Origin: Chloroflexota bacterium
GTDB taxonomy: Bacteria; Chloroflexota; UBA11872; VXOZ01
Direction of reading: 5' to 3'
NCBI GenBank assembly: GCA_028874195.1
Contig: JAPPLM010000054.1
Location: 1 to 64,000 of the forward strand
Length of the DNA stretch: 64,000 nt
The notes beneath the pieces were generated by a model that searched no databases, was not told the origin of the DNA, and saw only the letters and a program-made list of their open reading frames with translations. The position numbers and the translations under genes were made by a program. Shown here one piece after another: positions 35,632 through 44,514 of this stretch; positions within the stretch are counted from its first letter, which is position 1, and every line of letters starts with the position of its first letter.

Positions 35632-36060
35632 GCTCTCATAGGCGGCGATTTCCTTGTCAAGAACCCCATTTCGCTCTCCTTCGCTTAGCTACTCACAGTA
35701 ATAGTGTGCAGCAAGGGAGTAACTCTTAGACAGTTCCGCTCTCGGTCTATTTATGCGGTGGCTCTGTCTTGGATGGTCGAGTAATGTCGCCCGTCAGCTA
35801 TATTACAAACGCCATGCTGCCAAAGCCATGCAATCTACCCCTGCTGCCTGCTGTTTCGCGATCGGGCGGATATCGAGTTAAGGATACGGGCATGTGACCT
35901 TTGGCTGTGTGATGTTTCGCCGGTGCGAACCCCCATCACTGCTTGCACTCATTCATCTAGTCACTAGCCCCGCGACGTGTGGCTCGCTACAATGATGGTG
36001 AATTTTCCGCGCAATTTATCTGATCCAAATAACAGCAAAGCGGAGAATCAACGGTGTAAC
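35632..36060. other. Intergenic gap without recognised features
   Basis: This 429-bp region lies between a small minus-strand protein and the NAD-synthetase amidase gene. I find no tRNA, repeat copy or convincing frame. An in-frame extension of the downstream gene begins at 35977 but lacks family-like residues. Confidence 0.4.
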
Positions 36061-36945
36061 ATGCTTCCCGAACGCACGAATATGCCGCTACAGTCTTTCC
36101 GCATTGGCTTGGCACAGATCAATCCGCACCTCGGTGATGTCCCGCGCAACATCCAGAAGCATCTGGACGTGATTGCCGAGGCGGAGACACAAGGCGTGGA
36201 CCTGCTTGTGTTTCCGGAGCTTTCCCTTCATGGCTACTTCTTGGAAGATCTGGTTGCGGAGACGGCATGCCGCTTGGATGATCCACGGCTGGCGCCGCTC
36301 ATTGCGGCTAGCGAAGGCATGAGCATCCTCTTCGGCATGGTGGAGGAGTCCGCCGACCGGCGCTTTTACAATAGCGGCGTGTATCTGGAAGCCGGGAAGG
36401 TGCACCACGTCCACCGCAAGGTGTACTTGGTAACCTATGGCATGTTCGACGAAGGGCGTTACCTGGCGGCCGGCGAGCACTTGCGCGCCTATGACACGCG
36501 CTTCGGCCGCCTTGGCACCCTGATCTGCGAGGACTTCTGGCATCCTTCAGCGGTGAGCATCGTCCATGCCGACGGCGCCGACCTGATCCTCGGCATTTCG
36601 AGCGGACCGGGACGCGGTGTGTCCGGCGAATCGCAAGACTTGCGCAGCGCGCAGACGTGGCACAACCTCAACAATCTCTACGCCCGCATGTGCACGAACT
36701 ACGTGGTGTATTGCAATCGCGTCGGGTATGAGGACGGCGTCAACTTTTGGGGCGGGTCAGAGGTGGTTGGCCCGGACGGCGCCGTGGTCGCGCGCGCGCC
36801 ATACTTCGAGGAGACGCTGGTCACGGCCGAGATTTCGGCTGACGCGTTGCGCCGCCAGCGGTCGCTCTTGCCCCTGCTGCGCGACGAACGGCTGGACCTC
36901 ACGTATCGCGAATTGCGCCGCATCTACCGCGAGCGGTACACATGA
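36061..36945 (+). CDS. Carbon-nitrogen hydrolase, glutaminase-type partner of NAD synthetase
   Basis: The nitrilase-superfamily protein (294 residues from ATG 36061; ATG 36082 is an alternative) has a visible Glu-Lys-Cys triad: E in [10 protein letters not shown] in [10 protein letters not shown], and C in [11 protein letters not shown]. It overlaps nadE by four bases (ATGA), so the two are translationally coupled. In fused NadE enzymes this domain hydrolyses glutamine and channels ammonia to the synthetase. Here the two halves are separate genes, giving a two-subunit glutamine-dependent NAD synthetase by inference. Confidence 0.85.
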   Translation: MLPERTNMPLQSFRIGLAQINPHLGDVPRNIQKHLDVIAEAETQGVDLLVFPELSLHGYFLEDLVAETACRLDDPRLAPLIAASEGMSILFGMVEESADRRFYNSGVYLEAGKVHHVHRKVYLVTYGMFDEGRYLAAGEHLRAYDTRFGRLGTLICEDFWHPSAVSIVHADGADLILGISSGPGRGVSGESQDLRSAQTWHNLNNLYARMCTNYVVYCNRVGYEDGVNFWGGSEVVGPDGAVVARAPYFEETLVTAEISADALRRQRSLLPLLRDERLDLTYRELRRIYRERYT

Positions 36946-37802
36946 AAGCTGACACGAACACCGACCTCATCGCGAGAGCGCGCACCGCGCTCGACCTCAA
37001 CCTGCCCCTCACCGTGGAGATTCTGTACAGCTTCATCCGCAATGAAGTGCACAAGTTCGGCTTTACGCGCGCGGTCTTGAACCTTTCCGGCGGCATCGAT
37101 TCCGCCCTCTCCGCCTACCTGGCGGCCGGTGCGCTAGGAGCGGAGAACGTGCTGGCGCTGCTACTGCCCTATCGTGAATCCAACCCTGACAGTCAGGCCG
37201 ATGCCGAGACTGTAGTGGGATCTTTGGGGATTCCTTCCAAGCTAATGGATATCACGCCGCTGGTGGATCCTTACTTCGCCGAGTTTGCCGATATGGACGT
37301 GAAGCGGCGCGGCAACGTGATAGCGCGGGCGCGCATGATCGTGCTCTACGATCAATCGGTCGCTTTTGACAGCCTGCCGCTGGGCACGAGCAATAAGACC
37401 GAATTGCTCCTGGGCTATAGCACCCTCCATGGCGATATGGCGAGCGCGGTGAATCCGATCGGCGATCTCTACAAGACCCAGGTACGGCAATTGTCCCGCC
37501 ATTTGGGCATCCCGGAGGCAATCATAGAAAAACCGCCGAGCGCCGATCTCTGGCCGGGACAATCGGATGAGGGCGAACTGGGGTTCGCGTATGAAGATGT
37601 CGATCATCTGCTGTACCTGCTGGTAGACGAACGCTACCGACCTGAAGAGTTAATTGCAGCCGGTTTCGAGCGGCAGTTCGTAGAAGACGTGACGCGCGTG
37701 GTGCAAGCCATGCAGTATAAGCGGCGTCCGCCCATCATCGCCAAGCTCTCGCAGCGCACCATCGAGCGCGACTTCCGCTATCCCCGCGACTGGGGGCGCT
37801 AG
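36942..37802 (+). CDS. nadE: NAD+ synthase
   Basis: The 286-residue ATP-pyrophosphatase adenylates NaAD and amidates it to NAD+. The [15 protein letters not shown] loop is near residues 48-62. Other family motifs are [37 protein letters not shown] and [20 protein letters not shown]. The single-domain length matches ammonia-type NadE. The preceding gene, overlapping by four bases, encodes an amidase likely to feed it ammonia. The C-terminus ends in a KRRPP-x-I segment and RDW, typical of the family. Confidence 0.93.
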   Translation: MKADTNTDLIARARTALDLNLPLTVEILYSFIRNEVHKFGFTRAVLNLSGGIDSALSAYLAAGALGAENVLALLLPYRESNPDSQADAETVVGSLGIPSKLMDITPLVDPYFAEFADMDVKRRGNVIARARMIVLYDQSVAFDSLPLGTSNKTELLLGYSTLHGDMASAVNPIGDLYKTQVRQLSRHLGIPEAIIEKPPSADLWPGQSDEGELGFAYEDVDHLLYLLVDERYRPEELIAAGFERQFVEDVTRVVQAMQYKRRPPIIAKLSQRTIERDFRYPRDWGR

Positions 37803-37977
37803 CGGAGTTGGTTTTCTGGTGAGGAAAGCAATTTGCGAAACTTCAAGCAGAGGCGATGAATCCCCTCTCCGTTGAGGGAGAGGGCTAGAGCCTGCCCCGT
37901 ACGCGATACGGGGATGAGGGTGTTCTTTGTCCATTTAGCCCCATCTTGACCGCAAGGCGATATTGAGAAAGGCGTAA

Positions 37978-38667
37978 ATGGCAGCGATGCGCGGACTGCT
38001 CTACGTGGTGGCCACACCCATCGGCAACCTGGAAGACATCACCCTGCGGGCCGTGCGCGTTCTCCGCGAGGTGGACGTCATCGCCGCCGAGGACACACGC
38101 CACACCCGCAAGCTGCTCGCGCACTTGGATATTCACACACCGCTCACCAGCTTCCATGCCCATAGCGGTACCGCACGGATGGAGCGAATCCTCCGTACGC
38201 TGGAGGAGGGCAAGAGTGTCGCCTTAGTCACCGACGCCGGCACGCCCGGCATCGCCGATCCGGGACAACCCCTCATCGCCGCTGCGGTGGAAAAGGGAAT
38301 TCCGGTTGTTCCGATGCCTGGGCCAACTGCGGTCGCTACTGCCGTGTCTGTCGCCGGGTTTCCGGGGAGCATGTTTTGTTTCTTGGGATTCTTGCCGGGC
38401 CGACCGTCACGTCGTAAGCGGCTACTTGAATCGGTGGCAGAGTTGCCGTTCGCGCTGGTGATTTACGCCTCTCCCTACCGGTTGCTGGAAGACCTTGAAA
38501 CCTGCCGCGCGTGCCTGGGTAACCGTGATATCGTGGTAGCGCGCGAGCTGACAAAAGTCCACGAAGAAGTGCTGCGCGGTACAACGGCGGAGATGCTAGA
38601 GCATTTTGAAAAAGTGCAGCCTCGCGGCGAGTTCACGTTAGTGGTGCGCGGTATGGGCGTGCGCTGA
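37978..38667 (+). CDS. rsmI: 16S rRNA 2'-O-ribose methyltransferase RsmI, short form
   Basis: RsmI methylates the 2'-OH of C1402 in 16S rRNA using SAM. The tetrapyrrole-methylase fold motifs are clear: LYVVATPIGNLEDITLRA, AAEDTRHTRKLL, VTDAGTPGIADPG, PTAVATAVSVAGF and FLGFLPGRPSRRKRLL. At 229 residues it stops at TLVVRG, so the roughly 50-residue C-terminal domain of the E. coli protein is absent. A second ATG three codons in is possible. The gap upstream contains a CCCTCTCC/GAGAGGG-type repeat. Confidence 0.9.
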   Translation: MAAMRGLLYVVATPIGNLEDITLRAVRVLREVDVIAAEDTRHTRKLLAHLDIHTPLTSFHAHSGTARMERILRTLEEGKSVALVTDAGTPGIADPGQPLIAAAVEKGIPVVPMPGPTAVATAVSVAGFPGSMFCFLGFLPGRPSRRKRLLESVAELPFALVIYASPYRLLEDLETCRACLGNRDIVVARELTKVHEEVLRGTTAEMLEHFEKVQPRGEFTLVVRGMGVR

Positions 38668-38775
38668 GCGGCGTATAATTCAGAGTGGCGCACTTCGAGG
38701 GAGTCGGTTGCTCTGGCATTCCGCCGAGAAACGTCACCTGAGGACAGCGGCAACACGCGCGTTGAAAGTGACCCC

Positions 38776-38803
38776 GTAGGGGCACGACATGTCGTGCCCC
38801 TAC
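38776..38803. repeat. Perfect 28-bp palindrome
   Basis: GTAGGGGCACGACA is followed directly by its exact reverse complement TGTCGTGCCCCTAC. It lies between rsmI and the DegT aminotransferase gene and would form a 14-bp stem with no spacer. Confidence 0.9.
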
Positions 38804-38887
38804 GCCCGACGCGCCAGCGCCTTCCGTCAGCACAGGAGACAAGGCGCGGCCAAAGAGATTCTAAATGGAGTATGGGGGCATGAGCAT

Positions 38888-40129
38888 ATGACAATGAAAC
38901 TCGCCCGCGACGGCGGCACGCCCGTGCGCACGGCACCGTTTCCTACCTGGCCGGTCTGGGACGGCGTGGATGAGAAAGCAATCCTGGAAGCGCTGCGTTC
39001 CGGCGTGTGGGGACGCAATACCGGCTCACAAGTCGTTGCCTTCGAGGAGGAATTCGCGGCGTTTCAGGGCACGACGTATTGCATTGCCGTGGTCAACGGC
39101 ACCTGCGCGCTGGAGCTCGGCCTGCGGGTGCTCGACGTGGAATTCGGCGACGAGGTGATCTGTCCGTCGTATACGTTCGTTGCCACGCCCGCTGCCCCTC
39201 TGTTCTTAGGAGCCATTCCGGTCTTTGCCGATATTGACCCGGACACGTTCGAACTCGATCCTATTTCGGTTGAGGCCGCCATCACTCCCCGCACGAAAGC
39301 CATCATCCCGGTGCACATTGCCGGTCAGCCGCCCGACATGGACGGCATCCTGGCGGTGGCAAAGCAGCACAATCTGCGCGTATTGGAAGATGCGGCCCAA
39401 GCCCACGGCGCGTCCTGGCGCGGCCAGGGAGTGGGCGGCGTCGGCGATCTCGGCAGCTTCAGCTTCCAATCGAGCAAGAACCTCAATTGCGGTGAAGGCG
39501 GCGCCATTTGCACGAACGACCAGGAGTTGGCCGAACTGACGTGGTCGGTGATGAACGTGGGGCGTCTGCGCGAAGGGGCCTGGTATCAGCACGAACGCCT
39601 GGGTTGGAACTACCGTCTGAGCGAGTTCCACGGCGCTCTGCTACGCGCCCAACTCACCCGCGTGCCTGAGCAGATGGAGCTACGGGAGGCCAACGCCCAC
39701 TATCTGGATACGCACCTAACGCAATTACCCGGCATCACGCCCCAACACCGCCCCGCTGAGGTTACCGGTCACGCCCACCACCTCTACATGTTGCGCTACG
39801 ACAAGGCGGCCTTTGGCGGCAACGACCGCGCCGCGTTCATTAAGGCGCTGAGCGCCGAGGGCATTCCCTGCTCGCCCGGTTACGACTGGCCGTGCCACGA
39901 ACAGAATGCCGTCAAGAATTCGGTGAAGGAAATCCTGCAAAAGCTCGACCGCACCGAGGATCCGCTCGACCGACCTCTGCCAGTTACCGACCGCATCGCC
40001 CACGAGGAAGGGGTCTGGCTGCCACAGAGCGTACTGCTCGCGGACGAGAAGGACATGCAGCAAATAGTGGAAGCCGTGGCGAAAGTGCAACGGGCGTTTA
40101 GTATGGAGAGGGAGGCGGAGAGGGTGTGA
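38888..40129 (+). CDS. DegT/DnrJ/EryC1/StrS aminotransferase
   Basis: The 413-residue protein from ATG 38888 (a longer frame exists upstream) is a fold-type I PLP aminotransferase. Typical motifs are VVNGTCALELGLRVL, VICPSYTFVATPAAPLFLGA, PVHIAGQPPDMD, EDAAQAHGAS (Asp for PLP) and FSFQSSKNLNCGEGG with the Schiff-base Lys at about 197. Family members aminate keto-sugars or cyclitols. No nucleotide-sugar genes are adjacent, so the substrate is unknown. The C-terminal half shows the usual YDWPCHEQNAVK-type loop. Confidence 0.87.
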   Translation: MTMKLARDGGTPVRTAPFPTWPVWDGVDEKAILEALRSGVWGRNTGSQVVAFEEEFAAFQGTTYCIAVVNGTCALELGLRVLDVEFGDEVICPSYTFVATPAAPLFLGAIPVFADIDPDTFELDPISVEAAITPRTKAIIPVHIAGQPPDMDGILAVAKQHNLRVLEDAAQAHGASWRGQGVGGVGDLGSFSFQSSKNLNCGEGGAICTNDQELAELTWSVMNVGRLREGAWYQHERLGWNYRLSEFHGALLRAQLTRVPEQMELREANAHYLDTHLTQLPGITPQHRPAEVTGHAHHLYMLRYDKAAFGGNDRAAFIKALSAEGIPCSPGYDWPCHEQNAVKNSVKEILQKLDRTEDPLDRPLPVTDRIAHEEGVWLPQSVLLADEKDMQQIVEAVAKVQRAFSMEREAERV

Positions 40130-40172
40130 GCCTGTAGGTTCGCGTGCGGGCGTCGGCTTGAACGTAGTCCTT

Positions 40173-40200
40173 GTAGCGCGGGGGCTTGTCCCCCGCTCTT
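40173..40200. repeat. Dispersed repeat R1, inverted copy
   Basis: GTAGCGCGGGGGCTTGTCCC then CCGCTCTT, the reverse complement of the copy at 1001-1027. Confidence 0.8.
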
Positions 40201-40224
40201 ATTCTTGGTTGTGCGCCGAACCAT

Positions 40225-40257
40225 GAAGATGGATTCCCGCTTTCGCGGGAAAGACGG
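40225..40257. repeat. Dispersed repeat R2
   Basis: The hairpin ATTCCCGC-TTTC-GCGGGAA matches the 19619 copy except for one base in the right flank (AAGACGG for ATGACGG). Confidence 0.8.
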
Positions 40258-40316
40258 CTCGGATGTTGCTTCTCTTCGTGAAAATGGTGGACGCGAACGA
40301 GGAGCTTTTGCGCGCT

Positions 40317-41360
40317 CTAGCCCGCGCTCAGAACAAACTCCGTGCCATCCTTGACCGCCGCGGTCCAGGTCAGCGTGCCGTCCTTCATTTGGGCTGAAAT
40401 ACTGCCGCCGTTTACCGTCGCATTGCGCCAGGGGGTTTGGGCGCGGAAGGTCAGTTCGCGGGCGGTCACGTCGTCACGGAGGCCGTTCAGGTTGACGGTG
40501 CAGGTGGCACGGTCGGAGCCGTTCGCCGTGACCGTGAGCGCGGCGGCCCGGCGCAGGAGCGTGTACTCCACCACCTCTTCCGGCACCGTCGCCCAGAGCT
40601 CGTTGCCCCAGAGCTCGCGCACCTCACGCAAGCGCGCGTCCAGAATGGCCGGCGTCATGCAGCGGTTCCAGAGGCTGGGGCTGTTGGCTGCGGGCAGGCG
40701 GTCCACCACGATGTGCGAAATGTCCACCAGCCAGTTACCGCGCGTATTTTCTTGCGTGAGCTCATTCAAGAAGGCGTCGCGCGAGTGGCGGTAGATTGAG
40801 ACCGTCGGCTCATCAAGCCAGCGCTCCATGTCGCGCCCAATGGTGTGGCGCATGATGTCCCATACGTCGTAGTCGGCGGTATTCCAGGGATTGCCGATGC
40901 TAAGCATGCCTTGGTAGCCGGCATCTTTCGCCACCGGCAGGATCTTGTCGGCGATGCGCAAGTTGCCCCAATATGCAAAGAGCCGCACAGGCGCGCCAAT
41001 CGCTTTCTCCAGTTCCCATTTGCTCAGGCGCACTTCCAAGTCGAGGTCAATGCCGTCCTGGTCGGTGGGCACGTGGGTGTGGGAGTGGCTGCTGATGGTC
41101 CAACCCTTGTTGATGAGAAAGCGCAGTTGTTCCGGGTTCATATAAAAGACCTCGCGCATCGAGGTGCCGCGCACCAGGCGTTGCTGGCCCAGGTGCCCGC
41201 TCACGGTGCAGACGTGCCCCGGAATGCCGTGCTCCTCGTGAATGGGAAATGAATTGCAAATGGCATCGATGGTGCCTTCGTCGTAAGTCATGGAGTAGAC
41301 AAACTGGGCGTCGTATTTCCAGGGCGTGATTTCGACATGGATGTCAGGCGCGTCGTTCAC
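40317..41360 (-). CDS. Polysaccharide deacetylase-like (NodB homology) protein
   Basis: The 347-residue protein has MTYDEGTIDAI (variant of the TFDDG metal and base motif, with Glu in the second acidic position) and ISSHSHTHVPTD (His-x-x-x-His zinc motif). Together they define the carbohydrate esterase 4 fold. The C-terminal part (about 230-345) is a beta-rich extension (ATCTVNLNGLRDDVTARELTF). There is no signal peptide, so it may act in the cytoplasm, unlike most CE4 enzymes. Probable substrate: an N- or O-acetylated sugar or a related amide. Confidence 0.78.
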   Translation of the reverse strand: MNDAPDIHVEITPWKYDAQFVYSMTYDEGTIDAICNSFPIHEEHGIPGHVCTVSGHLGQQRLVRGTSMREVFYMNPEQLRFLINKGWTISSHSHTHVPTDQDGIDLDLEVRLSKWELEKAIGAPVRLFAYWGNLRIADKILPVAKDAGYQGMLSIGNPWNTADYDVWDIMRHTIGRDMERWLDEPTVSIYRHSRDAFLNELTQENTRGNWLVDISHIVVDRLPAANSPSLWNRCMTPAILDARLREVRELWGNELWATVPEEVVEYTLLRRAAALTVTANGSDRATCTVNLNGLRDDVTARELTFRAQTPWRNATVNGGSISAQMKDGTLTWTAAVKDGTEFVLSAG

Positions 41361-41410
41361 GGGAAACTCCTTTGCGTACGGTTACTGTGTCAACTGTGTG
41401 CGAGCGGAAT

Positions 41411-41443
41411 CCGTTCACGCTTCGACAAGCTCAGCGTGAACGG
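41411..41443. repeat. Dispersed repeat R5 hairpin
   Basis: A perfect 11-bp stem (CCGTTCACGCT / AGCGTGAACGG) with loop TCGACAAGCTC. It shares the GTTC/GAAC arms and CTTCGACA core with 3619-3657 and 44223-44326. Confidence 0.8.
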
Positions 41444-41511
41444 AACATGGCATGGCTCAACTACATGCCGCAGGTTCAATAGCCTGCAAAAAGGCTAGGC
41501 CTCTAAGCTAT

Positions 41512-42492
41512 TCAGTCCTTAGCCCCACACGCCCGCAGCACCGTCTCCTGCGTGATGTAGTCGTGCTCTTTCGAGTAGGGAAACTCCATCTCACCTCGGA
41601 TGCAGGCCGCTAGTTCAACAAGGTCGTGCTCGTAGCGCGGGATATTCTCAAAGGGAACGTCCTGCCAGCCGGCCTGGTAACCGCCACGCGGCTCATTCAG
41701 GAAAAGGCGGCCTGCCGGTGGTTCCAAGGGCGTCAGGACGATGCTGCCCTCGCTGCCGCACACGGCGAAGTGGCGCCGGTCTTTTGAGCCCTGCTCCAGC
41801 AACGAACTTTCGATGATGCCGACCGCTTTCTCGTACTCCATAACAGCAACCGTATTGTCCTGCATCTTGACGTCGAAGTCCCCGTCCTCGCGCAGGATTG
41901 ATGTCACTTTCTCCGGCCGGCCCATGATGAGCGTAATCATATCGAGTAAGTGGCAGCCCAATTCAAGCATGATGCCGCCCGGATAGTGTGAGAGCCGCTC
42001 GCGGGTGGCGGAATCGCTGGCAGAGTTGATGCCGCCGCGCACGTAATGGACATCGCCCAACCAACCCTCGCTCACCGCCTGCCGCACCAAGTTGAAGCCG
42101 GGGTTGTAGCGGAACATGTAGCCCATCTGGATGATGAGGCCCTGCTGCTCAGACTTGTCAAGCAATGCCCGCCACCTGGGGAGGTCCATGCCCGCCGGTT
42201 TATCGAGATGGATGTGCTTACCGGCGGCGATGGCCTTCTCGCCCAGAGGCAGCAATTGGGGCACCTCGCTCTCGACGGCGATCATCTGGATAGTGGGATC
42301 GTCGAGGACTTCCGCCTCTTCCAGCCACGCGAGGCCCTGCCAACTCTCCTCCTGCTGGCGCTGCTGACGCCAGCTATCGTCCGGCTCACAGACACCCACC
42401 AAGTCCCATTCGGGAAAGTTGCGCATTACGTTGAGCTTACCGAGCGCATGCGAATGCCCGGTGCCGAGCACAGCACAGCGAATTGGAGTCAC
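41512..42492 (-). CDS. Gfo/Idh/MocA family oxidoreductase
   Basis: The 326-residue NAD(P)-dependent oxidoreductase has Rossmann motif AVLGTGHSHALGK near the N-terminus. HIHLDKPAGMDL is the EKP-like substrate motif, here with Asp. MLELGCHLLDMITLIMG is the catalytic H-x-x-D zone. The GHSHA signature marks a subgroup distinct from the other two Gfo/Idh/MocA genes here. The deacetylase-like gene lies downstream on the same strand at 151 bp, so both may act on the same modified sugar; this is inference. Substrate unknown. Confidence 0.82.
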   Translation of the reverse strand: MTPIRCAVLGTGHSHALGKLNVMRNFPEWDLVGVCEPDDSWRQQRQQEESWQGLAWLEEAEVLDDPTIQMIAVESEVPQLLPLGEKAIAAGKHIHLDKPAGMDLPRWRALLDKSEQQGLIIQMGYMFRYNPGFNLVRQAVSEGWLGDVHYVRGGINSASDSATRERLSHYPGGIMLELGCHLLDMITLIMGRPEKVTSILREDGDFDVKMQDNTVAVMEYEKAVGIIESSLLEQGSKDRRHFAVCGSEGSIVLTPLEPPAGRLFLNEPRGGYQAGWQDVPFENIPRYEHDLVELAACIRGEMEFPYSKEHDYITQETVLRACGAKD

Positions 42493-42590
42493 AGTCTCAT
42501 CACCTCACCCTCGTTACAGCCTACTCATTAGCTTGCCTGTCAGTATACTTGGCGGGTGAATAGGGTACAAAGAAGCTCTATGTCCCTGAC

Positions 42591-42608
42591 AGCGGGGGAC
42601 AAGCCCTA
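42591..42608. repeat. Decayed R1 copy
   Basis: AGCGGGGGACAAGCCCTA keeps the left arm and loop but has lost part of the right arm. Confidence 0.6.
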
Positions 42609-42687
42609 ATGCTGTCGCATTAACCACTGTGGGAGGAACATGGCGCCCTTCGACAAGCTCAGGACAGGCTCACGGCACCTCTCGTCC

Positions 42688-42713
42688 CCGGTAGCGCAGG
42701 TTTGCAACCTGCG
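42688..42713. repeat. Dispersed repeat R4
   Basis: Identical to 3552-3577 over 26 bases (CCGGTAGCGCAGG then TTTGCAACCTGCG). Confidence 0.8.
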
Positions 42714-42790
42714 TCTGCTGGACGGTCAATCCTTGTGTGCTTTCTCTCTCATGCGGCGACGTTGGAGATGTGCCCTGTGCTGCTTACTCC

Positions 42791-42815
42791 GGCGGGGGAC
42801 AAGCCCCCGCGCTAC
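42791..42815. repeat. Dispersed repeat R1
   Basis: GGCGGGGGACAAGCCCCCGC followed by GCTAC. Same orientation as the 1001 copy. Confidence 0.8.
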
Positions 42816-42868
42816 GGTCAAGACAGGATTTCGACTGCCACGTGGCAGAGGGCAATACACGTACGCTT

Positions 42869-42910
42869 TAGATTCCGCGAACCTTGTTCGACGCTGCGCT
42901 CGGAATGACA
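42869..42910. repeat. Dispersed repeat R3, inverted copy
   Basis: TAGATTCCGCGAACCTTG then TTCGACGCTGCGCTCGGAATGACA in two blocks. The reverse complement of the 29194 copy, with small differences in the spacer. Confidence 0.8.
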
Positions 42911-43036
42911 GGGATTTTGAAAGCTGTTTAGTGATACGCTAGCTGCGGCGATGAGATATGGGTAGGTGCACGGCGCGGCCTGCCTCTGTATGGTATAGAT
43001 GAAACCCAAAGCTGCGAAATGGAGAAAGGGAGATAA

Positions 43037-43978
43037 ATGAAACTCGTTACCTATGCGAACGACAGCGGACCGCGAGCGGGACTGCTGGACGGCGATCACA
43101 TATATGACCTGCAGGAGGCGGCTGACGCCTTCACGGCCCAGGCCGGCGCCGCGGGCGCCAAGCTGCCCAGTGACGTGAAGTCATTGCTCGATCTGGGCGA
43201 GGTCGGCTTGGGACAAGCGCGCCGCGTCTTGGCGTTCGCGCAGGAGCAGGGCGGTGACGCGCCGTTTGCTCACAGCGCTGCTGACGCGACCCTTTTGCCG
43301 CCCATTCCGCGTCCGGACAAGATCATCTGTTTGGCAGGCAACTTTGCCGACCATATCCGCGAAGGCGGCGACGAACCGCCGGAAAAATCCCAGCAGACGC
43401 CCCGCTACTTCTGGAAGCCCAACTCCGTGCTTGTGGGCCAGGACCAACCGGTACGGTTGTGGGAAATGTCCAAGAACGTAGACTGGGAGCTGGAGCTGGC
43501 CGCCGTAATCGGCAAGACCGGCCGCGACATATCCGCCGCCGACGCGCCCGATCACATCGCCGGGTATACGATCTTCAACGACATCTCGTCGCGGGACATG
43601 AACCTGCCGTGGGAGCGTGAAGAGCGCGAGATGGACGACTTCTTCGACTGGCTCAACGGCAAGTGGTTCGACACCCACGGCCCCATGGGACCGTACATCT
43701 TGACGGCGGACGAAATTCCCGACCCTCACAACCTCGCCATGTCGCTGAGCGTGAACGGCAGCGAGCGGCAGCGAGGCAATACCGGCCAGATGATCTTCAA
43801 CTGCTTCGAGTTGATCGAGTACCTCACGCGCATTATCACGCTGGAGCCCGGGGATGTAATTTCCACCGGCACGCCGGCCGGCGTGGGTTCCGCGGCGGGC
43901 GTAGAACTCAAAGACGGCGACGTGATCGAGGCGAGCATCGAGCGGCTTGGGACGCTGCGCAACCCGGTGAGCGGCTAA
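43037..43978 (+). CDS. Fumarylacetoacetate hydrolase family protein
   Basis: The 313-residue FAH-fold protein has KIICLAGNFADHIREGGDE, the metal ligands in VDWELELAAVIGKTGRDI (E-x-E), and YTIFNDISSRDMN. C-terminal motifs are FDTHGPMGPYI, QMIFNCFELIEYLTRIITLE and ISTGTPAGVGS. Family reactions include hydrolysis of beta-diketones, 2-oxo-hydrate chemistry and decarboxylation of aromatic or sugar breakdown products with Mg2+ or Mn2+. AAGGGAG lies just upstream of the ATG. A tiny remnant of a second FAH 3' end lies 110 bp downstream. Confidence 0.88.
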   Translation: MKLVTYANDSGPRAGLLDGDHIYDLQEAADAFTAQAGAAGAKLPSDVKSLLDLGEVGLGQARRVLAFAQEQGGDAPFAHSAADATLLPPIPRPDKIICLAGNFADHIREGGDEPPEKSQQTPRYFWKPNSVLVGQDQPVRLWEMSKNVDWELELAAVIGKTGRDISAADAPDHIAGYTIFNDISSRDMNLPWEREEREMDDFFDWLNGKWFDTHGPMGPYILTADEIPDPHNLAMSLSVNGSERQRGNTGQMIFNCFELIEYLTRIITLEPGDVISTGTPAGVGSAAGVELKDGDVIEASIERLGTLRNPVSG

Positions 43979-44089
43979 CTGGACGTGGCGGTTTCCCCTC
44001 ACCCTAGCCCTCTCCCCGAGGAGAGGGAACTGGAGGAGCGATAACTCCCGTACTGCATCAACCGGCTGGGGAACTTGCTGGTGTCCCAC

Positions 44090-44125
44090 CGCTTCGGCAC
44101 CTTGCGCAATCCGGTAAGCGGATAA
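44090..44125 (+). pseudogene. 3'-end remnant of a second FAH-family gene
   Basis: Encodes RFGTLRNPVSG plus stop, against RLGTLRNPVSG plus stop at the end of the intact gene (43943-43978). The two DNA segments differ at 10 of 36 positions, and apart from the Leu-to-Phe codon these differences are synonymous. This suggests a diverged paralogue once existed here rather than a recent duplication of the end. Confidence 0.55.
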
Positions 44126-44222
44126 TTGGAGGCACGAATCCGCTGACAAGACCGCTTGTAGCGCGTATGTTCGCACACGCCAAACCTAGAGAACGTCCTT
44201 CCTCGTTGGAGAGCGATCCGAT

Positions 44223-44326
44223 CCGTTCGTCCCCGTATCAAGTACGGGGCAGGCTCTGAGCTTGCCTGTCCTGAGCACTTCGACAGGCTCAGTACAGGCT
44301 TGTCGCAGGGTCGAAAGGCGAACGGG
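44223..44326. repeat. Dispersed repeat R5, long compound copy
   Basis: Outer CCGTTCG and CGAACGG arms enclose CCCCGTATC/GTACGGGG and a CCTGTCCTGAGCACTTCGACAGG hairpin. Shares long blocks with 20854-20927. Confidence 0.7.
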
Positions 44327-44514
44327 TCGTCTCTTGCGCGGCTTCAATCAGGCACAGGTTCTTGGAATTCGCGCGAGGCTCAATACTATCTCGTACACAG
44401 CCCAAAGCCTCTTTTCCGCCGCGCAGCCTTTCTCGTCCCATCACCGCCACGGCACTTCGGGTGGTAGAATGAATTTAAGTAAACCCGGAAGCTGAAAGCG
44501 AGCGTGAGAGCGCG

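Larger units (their letters stand above)
42493..43036. other. Repeat-mosaic intergenic region
   Basis: These 544 bp carry, in order, a decayed R1 copy (42591), an R5-type CTTCGACAAGCTCAGGACAG element (42647), R4 (42688), R1 (42791) and R3 (42869). The ribosome site AAGGGAG of the next gene is at 43027. No gene fits. Confidence 0.7.
43979..44514. other. Intergenic region with repeats and an FAH-gene remnant
   Basis: This 536-bp gap holds a CCCTCACCCTAGCCCTCTCC-type repeat (43994-44030), a remnant of a second FAH-like 3' end (44090-44125), and the long R5 compound hairpin (44223-44326). A possible -10 TAGAAT lies at 44464. No complete gene is seen. Confidence 0.65.

Noticed and set aside
43181-44176. 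331-codon minus-strand frame opposite the FAH gene
   Set aside because: An antisense shadow with no family features, crossing repeat DNA at one end.
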